DNA of 64,000 nucleotides from Nitzschia sp. DOCU1 (taxonomy: Eukaryota > Bacillariophyta > Bacillariophyceae > Bacillariales > Bacillariaceae), in the NCBI GenBank assembly GCA_951394045.1, contig OX595994.1, forward strand, positions 1,116,001-1,180,000. Reading direction: 5' to 3'. A model generated the notes under the pieces. That model saw nothing but the letters and a program-made list of their open reading frames with translations, did no database searches and had not been told where the DNA came from. The position numbers and the translations under genes are program-made. Of this stretch, positions 49,986 through 59,563 are shown in pieces; within the stretch, counting starts at the first letter, position 1, and each line of letters opens with the position of its first letter.

Positions 49986-51677
49986 ATGGGCTGTGCTGCA
50001 AGCGCCATCGCTGGAGGAAATATCCTTGAAAAGGCCGATGGCGGCAAGGAAGCTTTCGACGCTCGATTCACCGAAGATCGTGTTTTGGGCGAAGGTGAAT
50101 TTGGTCAAGTCAAGTTGGTGATTGAAACACTCGCCGGTGGTCAAGAAAAACCCAAGGCTATGTATGCCTGTAAGACACTCAGAAAGGGTCCTGTGTTTAA
50201 GGATAATACTCTCTACCCTCCTCTGCCCGCTGATCTGTTGAGAGGAGAAATCGACATGCTTCGAACTCTCGCTGGGCAGCACTACAACATGAAACTCATT
50301 GCTGTATACGAGACGCCACGAACCATATTGATGGTCACTGATTTCTATACAGGAGGAGAGATGATGGAATATATTTCGAAGCAACCTGAAGATCTTAGAA
50401 CCGAGGACGTCTCTCGCATCTCGTTCCAATTGTTGGACGCAGTACATTTTTGCGCGACAAACAATATCATTCACAGAGATATAAAGCCGGAAAACATAAT
50501 GTTTGTGTCACCCGAGTCTAGTGCTGAGTTACGACTGATTGACTTTGGGTCTGGAACTAATAAAGTGGTTGACGGCATGCATACTACCTTTGCTGGGACT
50601 CCGTTTTATAACAGCCCCGAGATGTTTCAAAAGACATATACAACCAAAACGGATGTCTTCAGCTGCGGTGTCGTCTTTTATGTCTTGGTGGCCGGGTACC
50701 CGTCCGAATGTCTACAAAAGGCATTCAACATCTTGTTGGATGCCAAACGAAAAACTCTCGCAACGCTTCCCAATCTGCCAGAAAATATGCCAGACTCCTA
50801 TTATGAGTTGTTGGAAGAATGCCTAAAGTATCGTCACAAGGGCCGAAAATCTGCTGGCGAAATCATTGAGACTTGCGACTTTGTCAAATTCCACAAGGAT
50901 CTGGCTGCCGAAGAGTCGGGTGAAGCGGAAGAAAAGGATTCTTTTCCAACGGATGAAGGGGCGCCTGCAACAAAGAAGGCCTCGCCTCGCAAGAGTCGGA
51001 TGGAACGCACCCCATCTTTTGCTATTCACGGTACGGTCAAGCGCCACTCAGCGTTCATGAACTTCAAGGGCCACGAGCGTAGTATGACGACCATCATTGC
51101 TACCATGCTGTCTAAGAATGAGTTTGCCAAGCTCTTGACGATTTTGGAAGAACGCTACGCGGGCCGGGAGTCTGAGAATCCCCAACTTCAAGTAGTTTCT
51201 GTCAAGGAGCTCAAGGACATTGTGAGAGTTGAGATCGACAACGACGCATGGTAAGTACATGTCCGATGGAAGAAATTGTTGAGTTGGTTGGAGCGTGTTG
51301 TCTCATTCTTGATTGGGTATCTTGACATCCCCTGCAGTGTTGGAATCATTGATCAATTACCTCAGAGTGCTACCTACGATGGCTTTTCCTATCACATTTC
51401 GATGCTCAAGGAATTCATTCCTCGTGAGGAAGTGAATGCTGCAGCGGCTGCTCCACAACGAAATGTTGGTACCTTTCAGAAACGTGGGAGTGTTTGGGAA
51501 GACAAGGGCAGCAAGAACTTTACCAAGACGACGACAAATAATAACGCAGCCGCCATTGCTCAAAGCCTTTCCTACGAAGACCAAATCGATATAGGACAAA
51601 CAATGCACCATGGAAAGTCCGCCGCCCCACTTCCGGATCGAAAAATGAACAAGGCCAGATCCGTTTTCATCTTTTAG
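49986..51677 (+). CDS. CDPK-like protein kinase, N-myristoylated, with degenerate EF-hands
   Basis: Two exons, 49986-51250 and 51338-51677, with an 87-nt intron (GTAAGT...CTGCAG), give 534 aa. MGCAASAIAGG is a myristoylation/palmitoylation signal. The kinase domain (about 34-300) has GEGEFGQV, Lys63 in YACKTL, IIHRDIKPEN with Asp165, and DFG at 186-188, so it should be active. GTPFYNSPEMF and the overall pattern are CaMK-like. After it, FMNFKGHERSMTTIIATMLS and EFAKLLTILEERY match the CDPK junction and first EF-hand, but the loop (GRESENPQLQVVSVKEL) lacks calcium ligands. A second degenerate EF-hand spans the intron. This resembles plant CRK-type kinases: calcium-independent, membrane-attached signalling is inferred. 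Confidence 0.85.
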
Positions 51678-51760
51678 GCAGACCATGTTCAGAATGCGCC
51701 GACGGTCGATGGGGTGCGTACCATAGTTTAGAACTTTTTTATATTGCACAATTTTATTGC

Positions 51761-52075
51761 CTACGCGTATCCATGATATTCACTTGTTATATCCAAAAAA
51801 TAGCAGCATTCGTTAATTATAGAAAGCCACCATTTCTTGGTTTCGAAAGTGCGTAAGCCACCGGCTGCTACAGTGGAATCACTGGCAGAGTTATGCAAAC
51901 GAATGGGATTTCTTCCTGTTGATTCATCGCCAAAGGCTGGGTAGAAGCTGCTGGCATACTGTAATGTCAGCGGTATGTCTGCCATGCAAGTATCTGGACC
52001 TGCTGTATCGCAAAATTCGGCAAACGCCGCGTCTGAGATTGGCACGATTCTTCCACCGAACAGCAGTCGACCCAT
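51761..52075 (-). CDS. Possible small protein, unknown (104 aa)
   Basis: ATG 52075, stop at 51761, just past the DUF4787 stop on the same strand. Composition is protein-like (DAAFAEFCDTAGPDTCMADI, then ASSFYPAFGD), with several Cys, but no domain is recognised. It could be an unspliced exon of the upstream gene, though I found no good acceptor. Chance cannot be excluded. Confidence 0.3.
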   Translation of the reverse strand: MGRLLFGGRIVPISDAAFAEFCDTAGPDTCMADIPLTLQYASSFYPAFGDESTGRNPIRLHNSASDSTVAAGGLRTFETKKWWLSIINECCYFLDITSEYHGYA

Positions 52076-52123
52076 TGCAATAACAGGAGCAACCAAAAGA
52101 CGATCGAGTCAATATCACGTTGA

Positions 52124-52546
52124 TCACATGGAAAGCTCCACAACATCGGCGTCTTCTGCTTCTTCGTTCGAGCTCGAAGAACCCGGTGGCGGCAATCCAT
52201 TCCTCCGCGCTTCGCGTTCGAGTTTCTTTCGTTCTAAAATCTCACTCAAATGACACTTGTCAAAGAGGTCCGCGCGTTCCATATCTACTTGACCTGGTTC
52301 CAGTGGGTCTTTGCCATAGAGTTTTTCAAAGCAGGTTGGACTTCGACACGTATGAACGCAATTCATGGCTTCTTCGGGCACCCACTCGAGCAAGCACTGA
52401 CGCTCGCACTGGATGCGTTGCACATGCATTTCTTGCTTGGAGTTGGTGCGTTTTCGTCGTGACCTTGATCTCTTCTTGCAAGTAACAGGGATTGGATAAT
52501 CCAATAGTATTAATAGTAGCGAAACACCCAGGATTTTACATGACAT
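52124..52546 (-). CDS. Secreted Cys-rich protein, DUF4787-like
   Basis: Single exon, 140 aa. A signal peptide (MSCKILGVSLLLILLDYPIP) is followed by a basic stretch (KKRSRSRRKR). The DUF4787-type core is IQCERQCLLEWVPEEAMNCV, then CRSPTCFEKLYGKDPLEPGQ and a final Cys in FDKCHL. The tail is charged and Ser-rich. The family is widespread in animals and algae and has no known function; an ER or extracellular location is inferred. Confidence 0.75.
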   Translation of the reverse strand: MSCKILGVSLLLILLDYPIPVTCKKRSRSRRKRTNSKQEMHVQRIQCERQCLLEWVPEEAMNCVHTCRSPTCFEKLYGKDPLEPGQVDMERADLFDKCHLSEILERKKLEREARRNGLPPPGSSSSNEEAEDADVVELSM

Positions 52547-53247
52547 GGTGTGGAATGACGAGCTTGCCTCGGTTGCGTCTCTGGATCCAACAATATCAGT
52601 CGCGACACCTCAAACAGTCAACAGCAAGTCGTAAATTGCAATGAGTGTTTCCAAACTGTCCCACCGGTACGTTGTCTTCTAACAAGAGAGAAAGTGGCGC
52701 TCTCATTGACATATGGGCGGTCTCGAACTATCGCAACGTCTCTCGACGCCCCATCGTTGATAAATTCGAGGAACCATCAACTCGAGAGCACACATTGGTA
52801 CACATCATCAGTCCACATGCAATCTGTTCGTAGAAAGTCTACCAAGGAATCCCGTAGGACTTGATCCGAAATCGGGATCCATGGGGATCCGTGGGGATCC
52901 GTGGGGCGCTTGCATGCGCGAGAGCGTGACATCGGTGTCTCGACCTAAAAAAGATATGGTGGGAGTGCCGACAAAAGATACGGTCATTGGCAATGATGCC
53001 GACAGCGACGACGACGACGACGACTTATACTCGTTGAGCTCACGAAATAGTATTCTATTTCTACTGTTTGTTACGATGGAACATGCTGGACTTTCTAGTG
53101 AGTTAATGCTAGATTACATGTCATTCTTGGAGGGTGACAACTCCTCCTCACTCAACGACGTTTGTTGGCCTTTGACAGGATCATGAATAAGGATTGGTCC
53201 TATTTCATTGTGAGATTTGTCACTACCATTCTGCTGATTCAAGTCAA
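52547..53247. other. Intergenic 0.7 kb with a short tandem repeat
   Basis: No supported gene. A frame at 52881-53186 begins inside the repeat and has an Asp tract but no family features. Confidence 0.45.
52873..52906. repeat. 10-bp tandem repeat, GGGGATCC(A/G)T, about 3.4 copies
   Basis: Three successive GGATCC-containing units at 10-bp spacing, the first with one base fewer G and an A in place of G. The spacing matches one DNA helical turn. Confidence 0.85.
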
Positions 53248-54237
53248 TCAGTCGTACCAACTAGGAAATGCAGGATCGTACTCGGCATCGTTGCGGAATG
53301 GATCTGGGTCGTACAATGGGCTGTATTGAGGTTGACGCGGATCGTATTCCAATGCACGAGGAATGGGCGACAAATTGGAAGATGCTGGTGGCTTTGCTTG
53401 GGAGGATCGCTCTTGTTCACGTTTGCTATGATTATTGAAGGATGAACGCAGTGGCATGCTCATAGTATGGGTTGAGGGACAAGGAGTCACCTTGGAACGC
53501 ATGGGTTCGTCGGTAGTCCAGGCGGCGCCGTGAGGATACACGTCGTTGTCCATCCATGGTAACGCTGGGGAGGTCGGAATATATTCTCCAGGTACGAATG
53601 GTCGAGTCGGGTAATCAAGTTGGGCATTGGATCTATATGAATCGTTGCTAGACTTTGGATTGAAAAATGTTCGATGCCCTGGTGGTGACGAATACGAAGA
53701 TGTAGGACAACTATGCGGCGAGTTTTTCGTTTCCAGAGGCCATCTCCTCTGAAGTACTATACTAGCAGTTTGGTCGCTGGATCCATACGATCGGATTATA
53801 CGGTTAAACCTTTGGGGGTTGTTTGTCGTTTGTTGGGCGCCGCTGCGATCATGGTATCCAACCAGGTTTTTCTGCTGTCTATTGGGGCGATTATTACGAT
53901 GGTGGGCTCGTTTTTGAAAAGGCTGTGTTTTCATATTGTTTCGTGGCTTTCGATTTCTTTCAAAGGCACCACGTTGGTGCAAACCTTTTCTACCATAAGG
54001 CGGAGGCTGCAACGCCTGTCTTTGGTTGTAATGCACGGGTGGATGATCAGCAAATGTGGGCCTCCCTGCAACAAATTGCGCTGATTTACCATTGATATAA
54101 TCACGACTACCTGCGGGAAATCCAATGTTCTTAGTTCGATCGCTACAATCCCATGGGGAGTTATCGTGTCCACTGGGTCGTCCATTTTCAAGCCTCGAGG
54201 GTCGTTCGATCATGTTTGATACCAACGAGGCAAGCAT
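53248..54237 (-). CDS. Basic, Asn/Arg/Pro-rich disordered protein
   Basis: Single frame of 329 aa from ATG 54237, no intron needed. It is low in hydrophobic residues and rich in Asn, Arg, Pro, Ser and His: RKPRNNMKTQPFQKRAHHRN, NRPNRQQKN, then Tyr/Pro-rich repeats (YDPRQPQYSPLYDPDPF). No domain or targeting signal. The composition suggests an RNA-binding or condensate-type protein, which is inference. A long open antisense frame exists, but this strand has the more consistent composition. Confidence 0.55.
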   Translation of the reverse strand: MLASLVSNMIERPSRLENGRPSGHDNSPWDCSDRTKNIGFPAGSRDYINGKSAQFVAGRPTFADHPPVHYNQRQALQPPPYGRKGLHQRGAFERNRKPRNNMKTQPFQKRAHHRNNRPNRQQKNLVGYHDRSGAQQTTNNPQRFNRIIRSYGSSDQTASIVLQRRWPLETKNSPHSCPTSSYSSPPGHRTFFNPKSSNDSYRSNAQLDYPTRPFVPGEYIPTSPALPWMDNDVYPHGAAWTTDEPMRSKVTPCPSTHTMSMPLRSSFNNHSKREQERSSQAKPPASSNLSPIPRALEYDPRQPQYSPLYDPDPFRNDAEYDPAFPSWYD

Positions 54238-54563
54238 CGTGTTGCTGTCCTATCACAGAATAAATGCAGATGATAGGCAAACAAATTTATGGACTTGCGA
54301 TTTATGAATCGAGGTGTTGTGAAAGTGATACTTCAGAGACCTGCTTCCGCCGGCGATGGGATTGCTTTTTCGTGAGGCACGACTTCGAAAGAAGCCTCGC
54401 AACTCAGTCCCGCCAACGCACGTTTGGAGCGTCATCTCACGTCCAATCTCGTGGATCGTGACCCGTTTCCACTCGGGACCCAGTCAAAGAGTTTGTTGAC
54501 GCCGTCGATGTCACCTTCTTTCAGAACAATGACCATTTGCGGAAACAGTTCACAACCTTCACC

Positions 54564-55463
54564 ATGACATTGCTCCTCCGACCTGCTTATTGCAATTTTC
54601 GCTCTCCTCGTCTCATATCGAGATCGTATGACAAAGCACGGAAATGGTATTCAACCGACGCGCAGGTTTTGGTCCAGCGCATTGGCCACCCAGAATTTCC
54701 CGACCGACGAATCACTGAAATCACATTGAATCGCCCAAAGGCCAACGCCATGGGTTCGGTCATGCTGGCAGAACTGGAAGAATGCCTGGAAGGGTTGGAG
54801 CAGGAGTTGACGACGGAATCTACTCGCTGTGTGGTAGTGAAATCATCTTCACCCAAAGTGTTTTCGGCCGGGGCAGATTTGAAGGAACGACGAGAAATGA
54901 CACCCGATCAAGCCGAGGCCTTTGTCAGTCGATTGCGAGTGACGATGCAACGGTTGGCTGATTTGCCACAACCAGTGATTGCGGCAGTAGAAGGCGTTGC
55001 TATGGGAGGGGGTTTGGAGCTAGCGCTAGCTTGTGATTTGAGGATTGCCTCGCGGGCAGCTTCGTTGGGACTGCCCGAAACGTCTTTGGCGATTTTGCCA
55101 GGAGCCGGTGGAACGCAGCGACTGCCGAGATTGATTGGAGCGTCTCGAGCAAAAGAATTGATTTGGACTGGGCGCCGTTTGTCTGGGGACGAAGCCTTCA
55201 GCATCGGGTTGGTCGATAAGGTGGTCGGGCCGGGAATGGCAGCAGAAGAAGCCATGTCAATGGCCTGGAAAATTGCTGCCAACGGACCTATTGCCATTCG
55301 CGCATCGAAAGACGCAATCGACCAGGGCCTTACGGCTAAAACTATGGAAGAAGCTCTTGAGATTGAACGCCAATGCTACGGGCTAACCCTGCCAACCAAA
55401 GATCGACTTGAGGGGTTGGCGGCATTCAATGAGGGACGCGTGCCACAATACAAGGGTGTATAA
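54564..55463 (+). CDS. AUH: Mitochondrial methylglutaconyl-CoA hydratase (AUH), crotonase family
   Basis: Single exon, 299 aa from ATG 54564; the frame starts at a TTG nine codons earlier. The N-terminus (LLLRPAYCNFRSPRLISRSY) is a mitochondrial presequence. Crotonase motifs: ITLNRPKANAM, FSAGADLKERREMT (oxyanion region; GADLKERxxM is typical of AUH), EGVAMGGGLELALACDLRIA, GLPETSLAILPGAGGTQRLP with both catalytic Glu, and FNEGRVPQY at the end. AUH hydrates 3-methylglutaconyl-CoA in leucine breakdown. An out-of-frame ATG at 54529 could act as an upstream ORF. It is convergent with the MsrA gene; the stops are 26 bp apart. Confidence 0.92.
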   Translation: MTLLLRPAYCNFRSPRLISRSYDKARKWYSTDAQVLVQRIGHPEFPDRRITEITLNRPKANAMGSVMLAELEECLEGLEQELTTESTRCVVVKSSSPKVFSAGADLKERREMTPDQAEAFVSRLRVTMQRLADLPQPVIAAVEGVAMGGGLELALACDLRIASRAASLGLPETSLAILPGAGGTQRLPRLIGASRAKELIWTGRRLSGDEAFSIGLVDKVVGPGMAAEEAMSMAWKIAANGPIAIRASKDAIDQGLTAKTMEEALEIERQCYGLTLPTKDRLEGLAAFNEGRVPQYKGV

Positions 55464-55489
55464 CGATACGTTCAGTGGTGTTATTTTTG

Positions 55490-56191
55490 TTATAATTCAA
55501 CAACCTTCGCATCGATTACTCTTTCCAGGGCGATGTAGAGACTGAGGGCAAGGACGGCTGCGTTGGCCCCATTTTCGGCCGTCTTCTGAAAAACCTCTGG
55601 GACAATAGGGTCTAAAACGCCAGTTGCTATAGCTAGCAAACCCAAAATTGCAGCAAATCGTGGTCGTTGTTTTTGCCAATAGTTTTGGTGGTACCCCTCC
55701 GCTTGATAAAACTTGGTCAACGGTTCGATCGTTGTCCACTCTGGCAACCAGCCGTCGGGGCGTTCCTTCAGAGCGTTCTTCGCTATGTAAGTGCTAGCAA
55801 TGGCCTTTTGTTCCTCATCATGGTGGAATATTATGGAAGAGTATTGGCGGGAACCCAACTTGGGTTTTTGACATTCGAAAAAGGCATCTAATAGTTGCTC
55901 GTATGAAATTTTCTGGTCGTCGTACTTTACTCGGACGCCTTCGACCCACTCTCTGCCAAAACAAACGGAGTCGTAGCTTGGGGCCTTGGTAGCTGAAGGG
56001 TTGCCGGTGTAACCAGCCACAGTGTCGACAACTCCATCAATTTTCAACAACTCTTCGGCGGGTTCCCAAAAGCATCCCATACCGAACGTCCCTTCCTTTA
56101 TGGCTGCAAGACGATGCGAACAATTTCGTGTGGCCGGCAGAAAGGCCACTGTTGTGGAAAAGGGTACCAAGCAATACAGTATTCTTCTCAT
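55490..56191 (-). CDS. MSRA: Plastid peptide-methionine (S)-S-oxide reductase (MsrA) with C-terminal membrane anchor
   Basis: Single exon, 233 aa, ATG at 56191. A signal peptide ends at VAFLP, a diatom plastid junction. The MsrA core has FGMGCFWEPAEELLKIDGVV with catalytic Cys40, GYTGNPSATKAPSYDSVCFG, SSIIFHHDEEQ and KFYQAEGYHQNYW. After the catalytic domain come about 55 residues with two hydrophobic helices (AAILGLLAIATGVLDPIV and ANAAVLALSLYIALERVI), absent from standard MsrA and replacing the usual resolving-Cys tail. Repair of oxidised methionine at a plastid or other endomembrane is inferred. Confidence 0.88.
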   Translation of the reverse strand: MRRILYCLVPFSTTVAFLPATRNCSHRLAAIKEGTFGMGCFWEPAEELLKIDGVVDTVAGYTGNPSATKAPSYDSVCFGREWVEGVRVKYDDQKISYEQLLDAFFECQKPKLGSRQYSSIIFHHDEEQKAIASTYIAKNALKERPDGWLPEWTTIEPLTKFYQAEGYHQNYWQKQRPRFAAILGLLAIATGVLDPIVPEVFQKTAENGANAAVLALSLYIALERVIDAKVVEL

Positions 56192-56877
56192 TTTACAAGC
56201 ACTCTCTAGCAGGTATTTGGAGCCTAGTGAACGAAACCTTTACCGATGGTAGATTACTCATGTAAAAAGGAATGAGACTAACAAAATGAGGCTATGGTGT
56301 GGTTGATCATCGGATCTCGAAACGCACGCACCACACCACGCGGTCTCGGTAGGATCTTTTGGCATAGAGTCTGAGTCGGCCACGTCATCATCGGCGGCAA
56401 TTTCTGCGCACCCTTGCGAGAGATTGACCATGTGACAAAAATGCATCAACGCATGTCTTCATGAACCAAACGGACTACCGATAGCCATGTTATGGAAACG
56501 AAAATGATTTGCAAGTCCAGCGTGCCCCATAGTTGGTATCCGCGCCTCCGTGGTTGTTTCAATTATGCTTTTCTATAATCAAAGATCGTGGGAATGACAC
56601 TTCCACGAATCACAAACTATGATTCCGTTGTTAACACGGTACTTCGGTTTACCACATGTTAATCTTGGACGAAAATTTTGATCGTCGTTGTTAAATATGG
56701 GTTATCCGCTATGCAAACATGAATACTAAAGACGAAGAGCATGAATCCACGATAAGCTGGCCTCCAACCAGCAGCCCTCATTTCAAATATTTGGATCCTT
56801 CGCTCGACGGCGTTTGATCTCTCATAACGCTGCATATCCCGCCTGAATGCTAGCTCTTCGGGTCGTGATTCGCATCA
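56192..56877. other. Divergent upstream region 0.69 kb
   Basis: Between the MsrA gene (minus) and the disordered-protein gene (plus). No gene or clear element seen. Confidence 0.4.
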
Positions 56878-57642
56878 ATGCATTACGACAGCTTCAATGA
56901 TATCAAACGAAAGTGTCGAATTGCATTTGGTTTAAACGCTACCACCATGGGGAAATCATCTTCGTTTGAGGAAGATAAATCCGATTCATTTTTGCAGCAA
57001 GTATTCGGGGTCGATACGTGCTGCACGATATATGAAGAAGATGAAGGTTTCAAACTCCTGGCAGATCTGAGTCTTTGTATGTACTTTGGTTGTGGCAATT
57101 CGAGCGAAAATGAGGTTCCCAAAGTCGTCTCAGTGGCTAATTCAGAAGACTATACTGACCGAGATTCCGTTTCGGATATTTGCGAGGAGCGTCACAGGAG
57201 TAACAAGAACGCCAAAGATTCACCAGAACCACATAGAAAGCCGGATCCTCCTCCCACGGCGTCTGGTCCTGTAGTCATTTCACTGGTCCATCCGCCGCCG
57301 CCACCACCCCCACCCCCACAAATCAGCTCACCTTCGACGGAACAGGATAAGAATGTGGAGGAATCTTCCCGCATTTCGTTGCATTATGAAAGCCGAGAAG
57401 CTTTAGAAGAAGGCGATGAAGAGAACATACCGCCTGAAGAAGTTTTGGGCAGAAGACGCAAATCAAAGGTGCGAACGGACCGTGACGTCCCGCCGGTCAT
57501 ATATGGAAAGAAAACGTCCAAGAGTAAGAATGACCGTGGGCACGATGAATATCCAGTTGACGAATACCCCGCCGATGAATCTCCAACGATAGTATACTCG
57601 GATGAAAAACCATCGTGGCGAGGGCGCCGCGCCTACGTATAA
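56878..57642 (+). CDS. Acidic proline-rich disordered protein
   Basis: Single frame, 254 aa, ATG at 56878. The first 75 residues may be folded (SFLQQVFGVDTCCTIYEEDE, then LLADLSLCMYFGCG). The rest is disordered: a nine-proline run (about residues 140-148), an acidic stretch, a basic patch (GRRRKSKVR), and a short repeat (EYPVDEYPADESP). No family recognised. Polyproline runs can bind SH3, WW or profilin domains, which is only a hint. Confidence 0.6.
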   Translation: MHYDSFNDIKRKCRIAFGLNATTMGKSSSFEEDKSDSFLQQVFGVDTCCTIYEEDEGFKLLADLSLCMYFGCGNSSENEVPKVVSVANSEDYTDRDSVSDICEERHRSNKNAKDSPEPHRKPDPPPTASGPVVISLVHPPPPPPPPPQISSPSTEQDKNVEESSRISLHYESREALEEGDEENIPPEEVLGRRRKSKVRTDRDVPPVIYGKKTSKSKNDRGHDEYPVDEYPADESPTIVYSDEKPSWRGRRAYV

Positions 57643-58000
57643 GGAGAAGTTTCGCAGGAGGACGCAAGGGGTGAATTCATTGCAGGATGGCGCTTTGTTA
57701 CTCTAGCTAGTGAAACACTTGGTTGCTTTTGAACGAGAATCACACACGCACAACCTTCGAGCACGTCCAATGTGCTTGATGTTCCCTGGCCTATCCAAAA
57801 TTTGTCTACGAGCCATTCAAACATACACCATGTGTTGCCACACCTACGCGCTGCATCGTTGGCTATGTTATTGCCAACCAACAGCTCTGACACCTATGTT
57901 TCGGCGGGACGAATGGTGCTGTTCGTATAGCTTCATTGTAATATCTAGGCCTTTTATCGATGGTAGAAGTGTGCCTTGTCTTAGTAATCTATTGAGCCCG
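57643..58000. other. Intergenic between convergent genes
   Basis: No gene seen; one CTAGCTAG near 57703. Confidence 0.4.
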
Positions 58001-59096
58001 TCATGAATGTGTTTTTTGCCAAGTCATTGCCAAGTGTTCGCGGACAAACGAATCAAGTACTTGAGAAACATCTGCAGACTCGTACCACTGCATCAATGGT
58101 TCCGGCTCCGGGGGCAACTCGGGTAAAGAAATGATAGACGTGTTTGGGTTGTCAAATAGCAAAGACTTGGATGCAAAAGGGATTGGGCATGATCTGCATC
58201 AATGCAAACGGAGATGAGGCACCTTGGTTTGCGACAAGCTCCTTTTACTGCGACCCACTTACCGACTGGCGAATTCTCTGATTGCCTCTTGGTTGGAATA
58301 GCCTTTTTCAATCAAGACGATGCCAGTTACATTGTATCCCCGGGTCAACAAGGATTCGAGAGACGAGAGAGTGGCGCTGATTCCACCGAGACGACCATCT
58401 CCAATTAGTAACACGTCCATTTCCCTTCTGAAATCTAGCAAAATGACGGGAAGACAGATGTCAGCATACGAGGATCGTCGGCACCCACGAAGCAAAGTAG
58501 CAATTCCGGCCTACTCAGGAGCACGTACCTCTATAGAGGTCGCCCTGCGTCAACCATCCCCAACCAGCTTCATTTTTTGCATGTTGTGGTAGATTGTTTT
58601 GGGGCGACGAGCTGCTCGGACTCAATACTCCTCCAGCCGTCTCTACCCAAATTGGTCGTCCTTCGACATCGTCGCCAAAGGAGTTGAGGCATGAGCGCAA
58701 GGCGGCGTTCACATCCTCATCGCTAACTGGGTCATTTTCAACGCGACTTGCTGCATGGGGGGATGTCGGTGATTCCCATTCAAACAATGTCGCAGATGAT
58801 ACCGTCGCTTTAGGTGCATGTCGGATGACGAAGCTTTGGTCGCTGCCACCACACTGGAGTGGCTTGATGTAGTGAGCACCATTTGAGATTTCTTTGCAAG
58901 CACGAACCAAGCCAGCAGTAATCACGGTTTTGCCAACATCGGTATTTGCACCAAAAATCAGATGTGTCATACTGCTGGGGATGGCCATTGGGGCCGACGA
59001 AAGTGCTCGTCGTGCAATTGCAGACCTCGTCACAGGATGGGTCGGGCCGTAGAATGATTGTGCCGCGAAACGACCGAAATTGGCAAACGCCGCCAT
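58001..59096 (-). CDS. Dethiobiotin synthetase, mitochondrial, stand-alone
   Basis: Three exons, 59096-58529, 58434-58263 and 58193-58001, with introns of 94 and 69 nt, give 310 aa. An Ala/Arg/Ser-rich presequence (residues 1-40) is followed by the P-loop in FGANTDVGKTV (48-58), YIKPLQCGGSD, WVETAGGVLSPS, DLYRDFRREMDVLLIGDGRL (exon 1/2 junction) and LSSLESLLTRGYNV. Exon 3 supplies the C-terminus LPELPPEPEPLMQWYES and ends FVREHLAMTWQ. The enzyme closes the ureido ring of biotin using CO2 and ATP. In plants and many fungi this domain is fused to DAPA aminotransferase (BIO3-BIO1); here a stop ends the protein directly. The start is the first ATG. Confidence 0.92.
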
Positions 59097-59563
59097 GATC
59101 CTACTAGCAAACCGAAGTGAATTATGAAACAGATTTAGTTGAAGAACGTTGGTTGAGTCTATTTGACGGTGTCACCATGGTCGGCGGTCATCAAAATGAA
59201 ATCGGATGGGGGGGTTCTTCCTCTTTGGGATCTTGTTGGCTTTCTGACTTTCTTACGGGATCCAAATTTTGCATCCACCCCCGAGATAGAATTCCACGTG
59301 TCCGATTCTGAGTGATGGAAGTTAGTCGGTTGTGTCGGTAGTTCGCAGTCTGATAAGTCATCCATCCAACGTATTATGACTAGGTAGGTAGAATGCATCG
59401 TCTACTACTCTAGAAGCAAAGCAAGTCTTGCCTCCCCATAGCCACCAAGTAATAAACTATCGGCCTTTGACTAACCAGGACCAGCAGATCTATTTGTATG
59501 TACTTGGATTTCCAGTTAGTAGTCGGCTGTTTTGAAAAGGGGATGTATGGCCTTCTTAGGTCG
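59097..59563. other. Intergenic 0.47 kb
   Basis: 5' flank of the biotin gene and 3' flank of the phosphatase gene; nothing recognised. Confidence 0.4.
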
